DNA from: Lepeophtheirus salmonis
Lineage: Eukaryota > Arthropoda > Copepoda > Siphonostomatoida > Caligidae
DNA length: 64,000 bases
Direction: 5' to 3'
NCBI RefSeq assembly: GCF_016086655.4
Contig: NC_052140.2
Location: forward strand, 10,230,001 to 10,294,000
The notes beneath the pieces were generated by a model, which saw nothing but the letters and a program-made list of their open reading frames with translations, searched no databases and was not told where the DNA came from. Each line of letters starts with the position of its first letter. The first letter of the stretch is position 1. The translations under genes and the position numbers were made by a program. Below are positions 24,333 to 35,660 of this stretch, piece by piece.

Positions 24333-24725
24333 ATGGTAAGTCTCCCAAGAGTTGACTTCGATACAAAAATACTATTTAAAAACCCTTTTACTTCATCAAA
24401 TCAAAAATGGATCCGCTACAGAACGCTACCACATCAATCTATAATAGAAAAGTCGAATATCAAGGATGAGAGTATGAACTCCACATTCTGTAGCGAGAAA
24501 ATAGACAAGTCGGCAAATTTTTTCTACGGGTGTTATAGCTTGAATTCTTTGGTAAGGATGTGTCAAATGAAATTAAAAGAAAGGCTACAAGTATCTACGT
24601 CAGAAACTGATTTCGTAGTAGCCACCGATGGGTAATTGAAAAAGAACTTGACGTTTTGATTAATTTTTCCAACAATGGTCGTTTATTCGGAGTTTTGGGG
24701 ACTTGTTTGGAAGGAAAAAAAAAGC
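24333..24725 (+). pseudogene. Repeated frame of unknown function, copy 1
   Basis: An ATG at 24333 opens about 100 codons ending at 24635 with KERLQVSTSETDFVVATDG. The last 80 bp and what follows (GAAAAAGAACTTGACGTTTT, CCAACAATGGTCG) are a direct repeat of 26060-26330. Relative to that copy about 125 bp are missing after VVAT. No family is recognised. Confidence 0.35.
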
Positions 24726-26029
24726 TGGGGTGTTCATTGCCGTTTGTTTTATTATTGTTTTTTTCAATAACTCAAATCAGTTATGTCGCCAATTAAACTA
24801 TTTTTTATATTTCTCTTTATTAAGAAAAAAATTATCTTTTCCGTGAACGGTAAAAAGCCGTAAATGACGTTAAGACCGTGTTTGAGCTAACTCGTTCCTA
24901 TTTGCCTGAAAGAAAGAGAGCACACACTTTATAGATTACTAATTATGCTGGATTATTCTAATTGGTTAACCAGTTTTAATTAAGATTCACATCCGGTTCA
25001 TGGCTGGTTCATTTTGTCATAACTGTAAGTTATTTTACATTTTTTTGGAAAATTGTTCGTACGTAATCAGCTGTTTTCAGTTTAGTGATTTGGTGATTTC
25101 ATATTGCTTTGTCACATTACGGACCGAACTTTTGTCTTGAAAATTGATTGGTTGAGTTATGATAAGCTCATTCCGGCTGTGAACAATTCTAAATTATCAT
25201 TGAATTATAATTTCAAAGTTTGGAAGAATTAGCTAATTACCAACTGATTCCTGGATAAAAAAATTGAACCTAAAAAATGAGGGAATCTTTGTAGCCTTAT
25301 CAAAAATTATTCCATAGAATTCCAACCAATCGTAAAGTGGGATAATAGTCAATCACATATGTCTTGGGCTGGGTTCTCAAGTAAAGAATAAAAGTTCCCC
25401 TTACTTTTTCAATATGGAAAGAAAACAGCCCCAAAAAATATGAAATAGAATCACCTGTCTTCATACTTCTGATACCCTCCAACTCATCCAAAACGAAAAA
25501 TGTGACTTTTCAGTAAGACTGAGCTCCAATACTGTATTCCGTGCCAAGAGTGGATAAAAGCAGAAATTATTTTTTGGGATAAGCTTTCCTTGGGACTTTT
25601 AGTACAAATCTTAACCGTCACGACTACTTTGTGTTGGGTGACCTCAGTGAAGACGACCGTCATGCCCCTCATTCCGTCAAGAAGGGAGAAACAGTGAAGG
25701 CGGGCGTGTACATGAAGGAATTTTTTTGTTAAGAATTTGATAAATTCATCGCTATTCATAGAATGGTGAAGACTTTATCACTGCTCACAGAATATGAAAT
25801 TTTTTTGAAAAAATATTGGAGACATTGTATAATTAGAAAGATTTAATTTCAAAAATTAAATTTGAAATATTAAATGTTTTCCTAGGTACCTGTATGCTAA
25901 ATGTTGAAGATAAAATTAGAGGTGCACATCGAATATAGCTCAAAAAGAAGATTGGTTAGTGTGTATCCCCTAGACGACTCAGACTCGCCTATAAGCAGAC
26001 ACAGTTATTAGGTGTATTACACTTTAGCC
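24726..26029. other. AT-rich spacer
   Basis: Minus frames at 25300-25759 faintly recall Tc1-like catalytic segments but no motif is clear enough to call. Confidence 0.35.
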
Positions 26030-26034
26030 GGACC

Positions 26035-26330
26035 TTGGGCTCAATAATAAAGACATCAAAACTAGAGGATTTGGTTGAAAAGCTACAAGTCTCGACGTCA
26101 GAAACTGATTGGGTAGTGGCCACCAATCCGAATCTTCCCAGGGCTTTTAAGGTGGAGGCTAAGATCAGTATAGTGGAATTTATAATATATTCTTGCAGAT
26201 ATAATAAGAAGCCCATAGCAACAAATTTGGAAGGTGTTTTAGAGAAAGAACTTGACGTTTTAGCTAATTTTCCCAACAATGTTCGTTAATACGGACTTTT
26301 GGGTACTAGTATGGAAGAAAAAAATAAAGA
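26035..26330 (+). pseudogene. Repeated frame of unknown function, copy 2
   Basis: An 84-codon frame without ATG start contains KLQVSTSETDWVVATNPN, LPRAFKVEAKISIVEFIIYS and EKELDVLANFPNNV, with stop at 26289. It is the longer partner of 24560-24725. The good agreement at protein level (LQVSTSETD-VVAT, EKELDVL) suggests a formerly coding dispersed element. Confidence 0.35.
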
Positions 26331-26555
26331 AAAAAACTATGATTTTTATTTCATAATTATAATTTTTTTGTTGATTTTCCGGAACCTTTTTGGCTGAGGG
26401 AGCCAGGAACGCCACATGTTTTAAAACGTAATTCCATGAGACCCATGCAATGTTTTTAACACTAAGTAAAAGTAAATGTCAGAAGTTTATATAAGACCCA
26501 AACTTTTTAAGTATATCAAGTCTCTGAATTCTTTGTAATCAAATACATATTACCA

Positions 26556-26775
26556 TTAATGCGACTTCTGAAGCTGCAGGGTTTTACTGATAGCTTTGTA
26601 GTCTGGTTGATACGTGGTAAGGTGAAGATTCATGCAGGTGTTGATAATTCCATCCGCCTAACGTAATCGTAAATTGGTTTTAATTTTCTTTGGATATGAG
26701 AAAGACTGATCAAAAACATACGTAGAGCCAAACATTGCCAGTACAGCAATAATCGCTTTGTTCACTCACACAATA
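26556..26775 (-). pseudogene. hAT transposase C-terminal dimerisation relic
   Basis: One minus frame with a single internal TAG reads AIIAVLAMFGSTYVFDQSFS, then PKKIKTNLRLR, and after the stop NTCMNLHLTTYQPDYKAISK to a stop at 26556. This matches the C-terminal block of hAT-superfamily transposases and their domesticated relatives (LAMFGSTYVCEQSFS-MK-IKTNLRLRLTD). Only this tail is present; the RNase H-like core is missing. Confidence 0.65.
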
Positions 26776-27117
26776 GGAAATCAGATCGTTTGCCACACAG
26801 AAGATAGCTGCTATCAGCAGTATAACTACAACATTGTTCACAGTTTTTTTTCTTGGTTTTTTTTAATATAGATTTGCCTACGAGCCAGATGCAGTCATCA
26901 AAAGGGCCACATCTTACTTGCAAGCAATGGTTTTCTGACCTCTACATTGATGTCTAGATAGATTGTAATGGTCATGATATAAACAAACAAAAATTCTACT
27001 TTTACAACTTTAGACATATAATGCAAGTAGATATATATTGATTCTATTGTCCTTAATATTTAATTTTTTGATGGAGTCAAAGTATATAATGTATTTATTT
27101 GAATATTATAAATTATT
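26776..27117. other. AT-rich spacer
   Basis: No feature recognised. Confidence 0.35.
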
Positions 27118-27119
27118 TA

Positions 27120-27818
27120 TACCGGTAGTTGCATAAATACTCGGACGAATTTTTAAACGTTTATATCTCGAGGTTCCGTGACCAGAAATAAAAAATTCTT
27201 GCACAAGTAACTCGGTAAATCTTTTGGCTTTGTTTTTTGTTTTTTTTACTCGCACCAAACAAAGTCGTTTACAATGAATGACGAGGCCAAACGTCATAGG
27301 GTTACCACTCTCCTCCGCGCCGGTAGGTTTGTCAAGGAGATAATCAAGGACACTGGACTATCCAGGACTACCAGAAGCTTGTCAAGGAGGGAAAAGATCT
27401 GAAGGAGGGTGTTCGGACCGGCAGACCACGGAAACTCAATGAGGTGAAGGAGGCCTTCACAAAAACGTTTGGCCACTTCAATCACCTGATTTGAATCCCT
27501 TTGACTACAGTGTGTGATGGAAAATTGAGAAGAAGGCCTGTGCTACTCACCACCCGAATTTGGACTCATTGAAGGCCAGCGTCAACGAGCAATGGGCAGC
27601 CATGGAAGACCATTACAATATCAATGTGTGCAAGGCCTTCCGCGGGCGCTCGGAGGATGTCATAGCAGCTGATGGCGGTTATATTCAGTAATTATATTAA
27701 ATTTTATACCAGAATAAATTCTTTATTATATAATTCTCAAAAAAATACGTCATACGAATAATATTACGCATTTAATTATTTGCCACAAATAGTTCACGTA
27801 TTTATGCAACTACCGGTA
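27120..27818. mobile_element. Internally deleted mariner, 699 bp, perfect ends
   Basis: Both tips read TACCGGTAGTTGCATAAATAC inwards (27120-27140, and inverted 27798-27818), a 21-bp perfect match. Both are flanked by TA (27118-27119 and 27819-27820). Because the tips begin with TA the exact cut could be 1-2 bp different. It holds the start and end of a transposase gene without the middle and is thus a non-autonomous, MITE-like copy. Confidence 0.85.
27274..27691 (+). pseudogene. Mariner transposase with its core deleted
   Basis: An ATG at 27274 gives MNDEAKRHRVTTLLRAGRF, VKEIIKDTGLSRTT (helix-turn-helix start of mariner transposases) and, after a frame change, EGVRTGRPRKLNE. Near 27460 the reading jumps to the C-terminal part: FNQSPDLNPFDYSV, WKIEKKACATHHPNLDSLKA, NEQWAAMEDHYNINVCKAF and RSEDVIAADGGYIQ, stop at 27689. 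The third catalytic aspartate (NPFDY) is present. The first and second lie in the roughly 150 missing codons. One TGA interrupts the C-terminal part. Confidence 0.8.
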
Positions 27819-27820
27819 TA

Positions 27821-28623
27821 CGTATAGCTATTTATAAGTAACTAGCTGCAAGGAAGTCCACAAGGGTGGGCTGGAGGGGCTGTAGCCCCTCCCCCCAAAA
27901 AAAGGGATTTTTTGCTCTAATTAGAAAATTTAATTTTTGAATTTTTTCTTCAAAAATTTTACTTTTTCACAATAGCATAGATTTTCGAAAAAAAAATTCA
28001 AAAAATGTAATATTTGAAGGCTAATTTTTGAGAAAAAAATAATTTTTTGCTGTTATTTTAAAACAATCTTAACACCAATCTCTCCCCTCCCCCCCCTAAA
28101 AAAATTTCGATATATTTTATCCTGCCACTCCCTGAACTCACGTCAACGTCAACGAGCATACGAAATTTGTTTTAATAATTTTGATAAGCTTTACTAATCC
28201 TCCACTATCTAACATCTTGTGAATCGTCATTTTGTATCAGGGCAATCTGTCTTTTAAGACATGTACCTTCATTTGAAGGGAATCAAAATGACCCTCCTCT
28301 CGAGTATCCAGGAAGAACACAAGACAATGACATATGTATAAATTATAATAATAACTAACTTACCACTTACATATATTGCAATTAGTAAAGATGGAATATT
28401 ATTAAAATACCTAAAAAATAAACTGCCACAACACAACAGTTGACATAATCTTAAGCGATACTAGAGCCCTTAAGTAATCCATACTTATGTTAGCCCAAGC
28501 GACAGTGAGTCATATCCCTTGAGGATTATAAATATACATATTTTAGTTGATCGTGCCCTATTGAACAATTATAATAATTACGTGTCAAAAAATAGTTGTA
28601 TCCTTGTACAAACTAATCCATGT
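27821..28623. other. AT-rich spacer
   Basis: No gene recognised. It includes a C-rich/A-rich patch at 27885-27905 and 28084-28101. Confidence 0.4.
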
Positions 28624-29415
28624 ACTGAATTTCTCCTTGATGCAGGTGATGAGAGACTGCTTGGTGTTATGAGAGGAGTGGTTGGTCATGTTCTCCACGT
28701 AGGACCAGACAAAGTAGTCCAACGGGTTCAAATCCGGTGATGAGTGAGGCCAAGAGGAGAAGGGTACGAACGCAAAAGCATTGCTTTTTAGCCATTCTTG
28801 CGTCCGCTTAGCTTTGTGGGCCGGAGCCGAGCCCTACTGCCACATCCACGGCCTGTGGTCCCTGAGGCATGTCTCGAAGATGTGGGGCGGCATGACATGA
28901 CCGTGACATGACACGACTCCAAAGACCATGACAGTGGCCAAAAACTTGGTCTTCATGACCCTGGGGACGTCTCTGTTGCTCACGGCAATCCAGCGATGGT
29001 TTTAGGAGTCGTGGATTTGACCCTGAACAAAATTCTTCTCATCAAAGAAGAACCAGAGCATTTTCGGCGACTTAGGGTTTTTCAAGATGTTCAGCAGCCT
29101 GAAGCTTTTGAGCAGCCGCAACCCTTGAGTATTTTCAGTCAGAAGTTAGGTTGTCTGACGCCTGTAGGTCTTGCACCTTAAGTCCTCCTTCACTCAAGCC
29201 CTCACGGTCCACTCGGCCACGCCCAGATCCCTTGCCATGGCTATCATGGAACGCTGGGGATCCTCGTCGATGATGTCCCTGACCTTGTTGATGAAGGTGA
29301 CGTCCCAGACAATCCTGGTGCTCTTCTCCTCCTTTTCTTCCTGTCAACAACCTCCATCGGGTCTGATGCCTCCACCAGCTGCTTCCTGAGACTTCTGACC
29401 GTTCTAACTGGCATT
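28624..29415 (-). pseudogene. Mariner fragment (type A), no ends
   Basis: Minus-strand pieces read VRTVRSLRKQLVEASDPMEV, FFDEKNFVQGQIHDS, RWIAVSNRDVPRVMKTKF, VMVFGVVSCHGHVMPPHIFE, the GSAPAHKAKRTQEWLKSN block and SSPDLNPLDYFVWSYVENM. All three catalytic regions are present in order. Stops (for example in HDS-NHRW and MWQ-GSAP) and frameshifts inactivate it. The fragment starts and stops abruptly, lacking both inverted repeats, the first part of the N-terminus and the last C-terminal codons. Bases 28624-28853 are almost identical to 30950-31180. Confidence 0.8.
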
Positions 29416-29770
29416 GACAGAAGACAGAAGGTTTAGGGACTCAATACTTCTGTGAGGTTGTCTACAGGCCTTGCATTCAATTTGCCATCAGATGTTGTAA
29501 TCTAGGGGATTGAGGTTGGGGCTCTGTTGTGGGCAGAAGTCCTTCGGTCAGAACTTCATTTTTTTGGCCATCCAATCCTGCACGACTTTTGCCGTATGTG
29601 TGGGAGTCCCGTACTGTTGAAAGCAATACCGAGCAGCATTATTGAAGCCGTATCTTTGGTGTTGGACACTTCACAAATCAACCCGCTCATTTTGTTTATT
29701 GTAAACAAGATCCACTCTAAATGTCTTTGCGTCCGAGAAAAACAAAATTTGGTTTTTGTCAGGTCATTGT
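29416..29770 (-). pseudogene. Mariner fragment (type B), no ends
   Basis: Reading from the right: FSDAKTFRVDLVYNKQNERV (first catalytic aspartate region), then a gap, then CFQQYGTPTHTAKVVQDWMA (second region, D changed to Y), KDFCPQQSPNLNPLDYNI (third aspartate present), ECKACRQPHRSIESL. It belongs to a different mariner subfamily from the fragment to its left, with which it forms a seamless junction at about 29416. Stops and at least one frameshift are present. Confidence 0.75.
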
Positions 29771-30741
29771 AATGCTTTTAGTAGCAATCAAATCGTAATT
29801 GTTGTTGAGTAAGTAAGGGTAGTTCAATATATCGAAAAGAATTACCACAAGTTTTAAAAGTCATAGGACACCATAAAATGGTTCACCGACTACTTCTTTG
29901 ACAAGTCCATCACTTCAGATTTAAAAAAAAAGATTTTTTTGCCGTTTCAGGCTTTATTTGATCAGCCTTCCGCTTCTATGACGATCACTGATGTTTTGAC
30001 CATTGTTGATCTTTACACTGAACCTTCAGACAGTGGTTTTTCAATTTACAGTATCAGAATATGTAAACAAATTACTCCTTATCTTTTTTGCTTCTTTTTC
30101 GTTAATGTTTATACAAGGGACTTGGTAAGTAGGTCGTTCAAAAGGTAAGCAATCAGCTAATCTTTTTGCTAACGCAAGTTTTTCATAAAATTGACCAACA
30201 TCTCTCAAAAGCTTAATTAAAACCATGTTCCAAAACTTTTTGATGGCCCTGTATGTTTTGTATTTCCTTTCTCTGATAGCCCATTATAGTTTATCTAAAA
30301 TTATGTCATAACATGTTCGATTTATTGGTTTCTTTTTTTTTTTTTTTTTTTTTATATATATGTACCAGCTGGGCATAGAATTAAAAAAATGAACTTTATG
30401 TGTATATTACGTTATTAGAACTGATATAGTACAGTATACAACCTTGATTCGGAATATCTTTTATGATAAAACAATTATTTATCAATAGAAATTATATTTA
30501 ATGCTTTATATTGATTACTATTTCAAAAATAGCTTTTAATTAGTTCTTACATGTCAAATTTTCGACTATGCAAGGCATTTTTAAGAAATATCATAGTAGT
30601 TAAAACGGTATTCCGAATTCGTGTTGATATCTTGCATTTTCCTTAGAAAATATTAATATTAGTAAATATTACAAAGTCTCAGATACTAGATACTTGAAGT
30701 AAGTACTAGTCAATGGTTATGGACAATATGTCTCTAAATAC
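29771..30741. other. AT-rich spacer with a T21 run
   Basis: T-run at 30333-30353. No supported gene. A 61-codon minus frame (30041-30226) shows no family motif. Confidence 0.4.
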
Positions 30742-30743
30742 TA

Positions 30744-31631
30744 CAGGGTGAGTGGACAAAATATACCGCTTCAAAAAATTACAACTACAAGCTTATTTTA
30801 TAATATTTATTGATAAAATAAAAACGAATATCTTTATTAGGATATAGAGCAGCTATCTATTCAATGTAGCCGCCGTCTGCAGCCAAAACCCGCTCAATGC
30901 AGCTACGAAACCGAGAACAGGCATTTTGGATCTGCGCTGCTTCTATCTCACTGAATTTCTCCTTGATGCAGGTGATGAGAGACTGCTTGGTGTTATGAGA
31001 GGAGTGGTTGGTCATGTTCTCCACGTAGGACCAGACAAAGTAGTCCAACGGGTTCAAATCCGGTGATGAGTGAGGCCAAGAGGAGAAGGGTACGAACGCA
31101 AAAGCATTGCTTTTTAGCCATTCTTGCGTCCGCTTACCTTTGTGGGACGGAGCCGAGTCCTGCTGCAACATCCACGGCCTGTCGCTGACAGAAGACTTGC
31201 CTTGGCTCTTATGGAAGGCTGAGGGTTCTCGTCGATGATGTCCCTGACCTTGTTGATGAAGGTGACGTCCCGGACAATCCTGGTGCTCTTTTCCTCCTTC
31301 TTCTTCCTGTCAACAACGTCCATCGGGTCCGATGACTCCTCCAGCTGCTTCCTGAGACTTCTGACCGTTCTAACTGGCATTGAAAGAAGGTCAGAGATGT
31401 CAGCATTGTGATCACTAAGCATAATCTGAATAGCAGCGCACCTACGATCTCTCTCATTTAACATAATGACTTTTCTTGGGCACTTAAAATGATACTATTG
31501 CTACAAGTGGTAAATAATAACTTAAGCCTATGACCCAAAAAAAAATTTAACAACAAAAACAGACGGATCAGACATCAGCTGATGGAGTAATGTTGTCTTT
31601 AAAATGTGGCGGATTTTGTCCACGCACCCTG
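30744..31631. mobile_element. Internally deleted mariner (type A), 888 bp
   Basis: The left tip after TA (30742-30743) is CAGGGTGAGTGGACAAAAT. The right tip, inverted, is CAGGGTGCGTGGACAAAAT before TA (31632-31633). Target duplication and inverted ends are intact. The transposase inside has lost its core, so the element is non-autonomous, but the ends look usable by a related transposase. Confidence 0.85.
30857..31464 (-). pseudogene. Mariner (type A) transposase with core deleted
   Basis: The N-terminal part is a clean frame from ATG at 31464: MLNERDRRCAAIQIMLSDHN, LLSMPVRTVRSLRKQLEESS, VRDVTFINKVRDIIDENPQP (DNA-binding domain). Near 31190 it joins, out of frame, to the last third: MLQQDSAPSHKGKRTQEWLK, SSWPHSSPDLNPLDYFVWSY, SRFRSCIERVLAADGGYIE, stop at about 30857. 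About 370 bp present in the neighbouring type A fragment (roughly 28854-29220) are missing here, including the first catalytic aspartate. Both remaining halves have unbroken frames, so the deletion is recent compared with most relics in the window. Confidence 0.85.
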
Positions 31632-31929
31632 TATTTGCCCTTGTAAATATAAAGTAAAATGCTCAAAATATTTCGATTAATATGACCTATAGGAAAAATA
31701 GATATTTATTGTTGATTCAATTTTTAATTTTATTTTTTTGAAATTTGATACTTGACTATATTATAAAAAAAAATCCAGAATCCATGACAATTCCTAAAAT
31801 TACAAAAAAATACATTTTTTCCTTTTAATAGTCCTCAAATCTTAAGAAAAGTCGTTGGTGAGGCAATTTATGGACTTAGTGTCATCCTCCTTTATATTAT
31901 TCACCAAACATAACAAGAACTTCGAATCC

Positions 31930-31977
31930 CTCTTTAAATTAGGCCCTCCACTTCTTGACATCCTGAGGAGGTCTTCT

Positions 31978-32011
<34 letters not shown>

Positions 32012-32122
32012 CAACTTAAAAATGAGGTTCCTAGAACACTTACCAATGTCCGTTATCTTCATCACATCTTCTCTAGCATCTAGGAGATCTAAGATGCGCT
32101 GCCTTTTGCTTGTTGCATGCAC
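31930..32122 (-). pseudogene. Mariner transposase N-terminal fragment split by a poly-A/T run
   Basis: A frame from 32122 reads KRQRILDLLDAREDVMKITD and IGKCSRNLIFKLAK, a mariner helix-turn-helix region. It then meets a 29-base T run (31981-32009) read as lysines, and continues with EKTSSGCQEVEGL, the following loop in shifted form. A relative is at 60.24-60.6 kb (ARIIEIAKCSRRS, FKVAKMRINGENL). Only this first part of the gene is left. Confidence 0.6.
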
Positions 32123-33969
32123 ATGATCATGAAATGAATGAATGGTTAGCGAAGTTTGTTAATCTAAAAAGCACGGCGGAAACAGATTATCAAAAAATAA
32201 TCACTAAACCTTTTCAGAGTAATGAAAACATTTAGTCACAGTCCACGTTTTCTTAACCTACTCTATATATTTAAGAAATAAAACTATTTAAAAAAGTAAT
32301 TATATTACGGTGTTTATCTCATTTATGGAGCTCATTCCCCCCCAAAAAAAAAAAAAAACATCTACGAGAAGATAAGATATGATAAGAAAGTAAATATTTA
32401 TCCCAATCTTGACAAACCAAAAATACTCATCAATTACGTTTTTAAGAAGTAATTGAGAAGTATTAATACGACTTTCTAAAAAAAAAAGAGAGAGATTAAT
32501 ATTCATCTAATGTCTTTAGATCTTGAGACGGGAACATAGGGAGAAGGGGAGAATAGAAAAATAACAAGGGTTCTTTCATTGTTAAATACAATAAAGTTTT
32601 TCTCCTGATGTCCCATTTTCCCGGGTTTTCTGGAGATTAAATGTTTAAGGGTAATCCTTCATTTAATTATTTCATTATATAAGGATTGTATAATAAAGCG
32701 TTAAATTCATATTGAGCAATCCATTATTCTAAAGTTTTGACAGTTTTACTAATATACACAAGGGAGTTGACTTTTAGCCCGGGATTAGTGTTGTGTCTGT
32801 CCTAATTATACAACTCTCAGTTGCATCAAAAACTAGCTCGTTCATCACTAAATCAGTTAACAAAAGGCAAAAAGTCGTCGAGTATCCTATTTGCTTGACA
32901 CATATAAAGCCCAAAAGGGCATCACCACTATCGTCAGGGTCAATGTGAGGGACGTCTGTAATATCCATGTTGGCAGAGTAACGTCTAGAGCTCTTGGAAG
33001 TAAAGTTATACCATCAAAACATAGCTGATTTCTGAACTAAGTAATTTGCAACAAAAGCAATCTCACCGAAATGTGAATGAACTGAAGTCGATATCTTCAA
33101 GAAATGGGACAACTACCCAGAAGACAAAAATTTAAAAACCTGTACATGCTTTAGGTACTGTATTGAGACTGGCATTGCTTTTAATGGAGTCTATATCGAA
33201 TGAAATGCAGCCTCCGTGATTTGTTCACAACTTTTAAAAACACAAGACTTTTTTTTTCACATCAGGGAATAAAATTTTGACATTTTGTTTTTGCTGACTT
33301 GAATAATTTTTTCCACATCCATACTGTTAAAGATTTGCAGGTTAGATCGGATTTACAGAATTCAAAAAGTGAGGCACATGGGATCTATAAAGAAATGAAT
33401 AGAATTAGTATGAATAAAGAAATGAAGTAAATGCGAATGGAAAAACTATTGTGTACAAACTAGCTGAAAATTGATTATTTATTCACAAAAATATATAAAT
33501 AATTACTTTTGGTAATACACAAGGCAAACCTTTTGTTCTTAAATTTACAAATTACATATTATTTAAAAAATTTACATTATGCATAAATTATTCAATAAGG
33601 GATCTTGTTATTTCTACACAAAGGGCAATTTTGGGGTAATTCAATTAAATTTGTCTCTATAGGTCTACAAAGGTTTGCAGAGTAGAAGTGTTGTTTTTCT
33701 TTCTCTCAGTTACTCATACGATAAGCTGCCCATTCACATCGAAGCTCTTGAGCACTCTATAGGATTTTTTTATAAGTCTGTCTAGACCAATAGATATACA
33801 AGAGTTGGTAATCCTTGCTACCTAAAGAATAAATAGGACTTAAATGATTCAATACTCTATTTTAAAGTGTAATTTGTGTGTAGGCCGACACATTACAAGC
33901 CAATCTTTAAAAGTATTTGACGATATGTAATATTCTCTCAGAAATTGAGTGGTAATGTGGAATAGGTGA
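32123..33969. other. AT-rich spacer
   Basis: No supported gene. The block at 32575-32735 (CATTTAATTATTTCATTATATAAGG) is a weak relative of 39600-39750, so a diverged dispersed repeat may be present. Confidence 0.35.
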
Positions 33970-34445
33970 GCCACTATTGGTCAATTGTAGAACAAATGTC
34001 TGGAATACTCGATAACGGACTTACAAAATGTGCAGTCTCGATCTCTAAATCAACTCTCAATTTATTCATTAAAAGGGTTGAAGGTGCCACTCTGTAGCTG
34101 AGCCAATTTTCTTTTGAGTTCATGAAAGGGTTGAAGAATTTTTTTTTTTTTAGTTTGTGAGTACGTTTTCCGACGGTTTACAACCTACACGAAAGAAATT
34201 TTTGCGTAGGAACTCAGATGGAGAATCCATAATTTGGCTTTCAATGATATTCTTGAAGATACTTCAAAGAGGTATGGTTTTATGTATAAAAACTTTGTAT
34301 TATACAACTTAATCATTTTTTTAATTCTATTAATAGAAAGAAAGTTGCTGGTACAAATTATGTGGTTTCCTTCGAAAATTATCCCATTATTGAATGTTTT
34401 GATGTCTTGAAGAATTAATTTCTAGTGTTTCATCTATGGTTGAAG
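33970..34445 (+). repeat. Dispersed or tandem repeat R2, copy 1
   Basis: Shares AAAAGGGTTGAAGGTGCC, CATGAAAGGGTTG, GTTTGTGAGTACGTTTTCCGA, TACTTCAAAGAGGTATGGTT and TCCTAATGTC/TTTTGATGTC-TTGAAGAATTAAT blocks with 35195-35660, in the same order and direction. Confidence 0.7.
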
Positions 34446-35194
34446 TTTAATGGTTCGACTACACTCAGTAAACAAAAAACGACAATTGATTCCAATGACT
34501 GAGCCATTTACTTGCAGTATGCATTAACAGTACTCGAAAACTAAAACAACCCAAAGACCCCATAAAAATTATTTATTTCATTGGAAACCCCGTACTCCTT
34601 GTTCAAACTGTATTTCAAGCAATTTTTTTCGGTCAAACGATGAAATAGGCGCATACTGGAGGTTATTTTAAAGATAGACTCTCTTTATACACCCTTAAAA
34701 ATTTTGCTGTTTAATCTGTATCTTATATTAATTTGCTCAAAATAAGGATTCCACTAAAGTAAGTAAACTACTCAGCCTGTTGCAACCGCATTCCATATTA
34801 GATATTGATGTGGTGCTCATCATAACAGGATGTAGTATTGGAGATAGATTGTATAACTAGTTGTATAGATCATTGGTATTTTTTTGCGTGTCTGTAAACT
34901 TTTGAATTGTTATTTTCTAGAATGATTTTTTTTTCTCAGCTGTTGTCATTATTACTTAAATCTTGAATAGTCACCTTCTTTTTCTGCTCAGTTCATTTAT
35001 GTTCAAAAATGATAAAACATTCATGTGTGCTCAAAATAAACAGAGAGTAATCTTGAAAATTGTTACCGAGTTATAATTCTGAGTCCTCCTTGGACTCAGA
35101 GTAGAATAGAGGATCGTCATAGGAGTAATTCAATTCAAATGAATATATTGAACACAACACGTAGATCTTTTTGATAGTTGACCAGATGTCTAGA
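34446..35194. other. Interval between R2 copies, includes R1 copy
   Basis: The right part (34935-35160) is an R1 copy: TCAGCTGTTGTCATT, TTGGACTCAGAGTAGAATAG, AGGATCGTCATAGGAGTAAT. The left part has no recognised content. Confidence 0.5.
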
Positions 35195-35660
35195 AGTGTC
35201 TAGAACGGATTAACAAATGTGTAGTATCGCTCTGTATCTTTAACTCTCCATTTATTCATAAAAAGGGTTAAAAGTGCCCTTCTGCAGGGGATCCACTTTC
35301 CAGTCCATGAAAGGGTTGCAAACATTTATTTGAAGTTTGTGAGTACATCTTCCGACGGGTTTATTACCTAAACCAAGGAAGCATTTAATGATTAAACTGC
35401 AGGGGAATTCACAATTTGGTTCTCACTGACTTTATTGTAGATACTTGAAAGAGGTATGGTTCCCAATGCCAAGTAGCACAGGATAGGGAGGGAGGGAGGG
35501 GGCTATAAAACTTTGACATATGCGACTTCATCATTTTTCTTTAATTTTATTAATAGGGAAGAAAGTTGTTGGTGTGGCTTCTGTGGTCTTGTTCCAAAGT
35601 TGAATCATTTGCTGAAAGTCCTAATGTCCTGAAGAATTCATCTTTAGTATTTAAGATATG
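35195..35660 (+). repeat. Dispersed or tandem repeat R2, copy 2
   Basis: Second copy, offset by about 1.22 kb. It carries an extra (GGGA)n-like insertion at 35488-35503 (GGAGGGAGGGAGGGGG). The flanks do not match, so this is not a simple tandem copy of the whole interval. Confidence 0.7.

Noticed and set aside
25300..25759. Minus frames resembling the catalytic part of a Tc1 transposase.
   Set aside because: Only vague similarity (WSSVLLKSHIFRFG); the expected W-G-C-F and catalytic residues do not line up.
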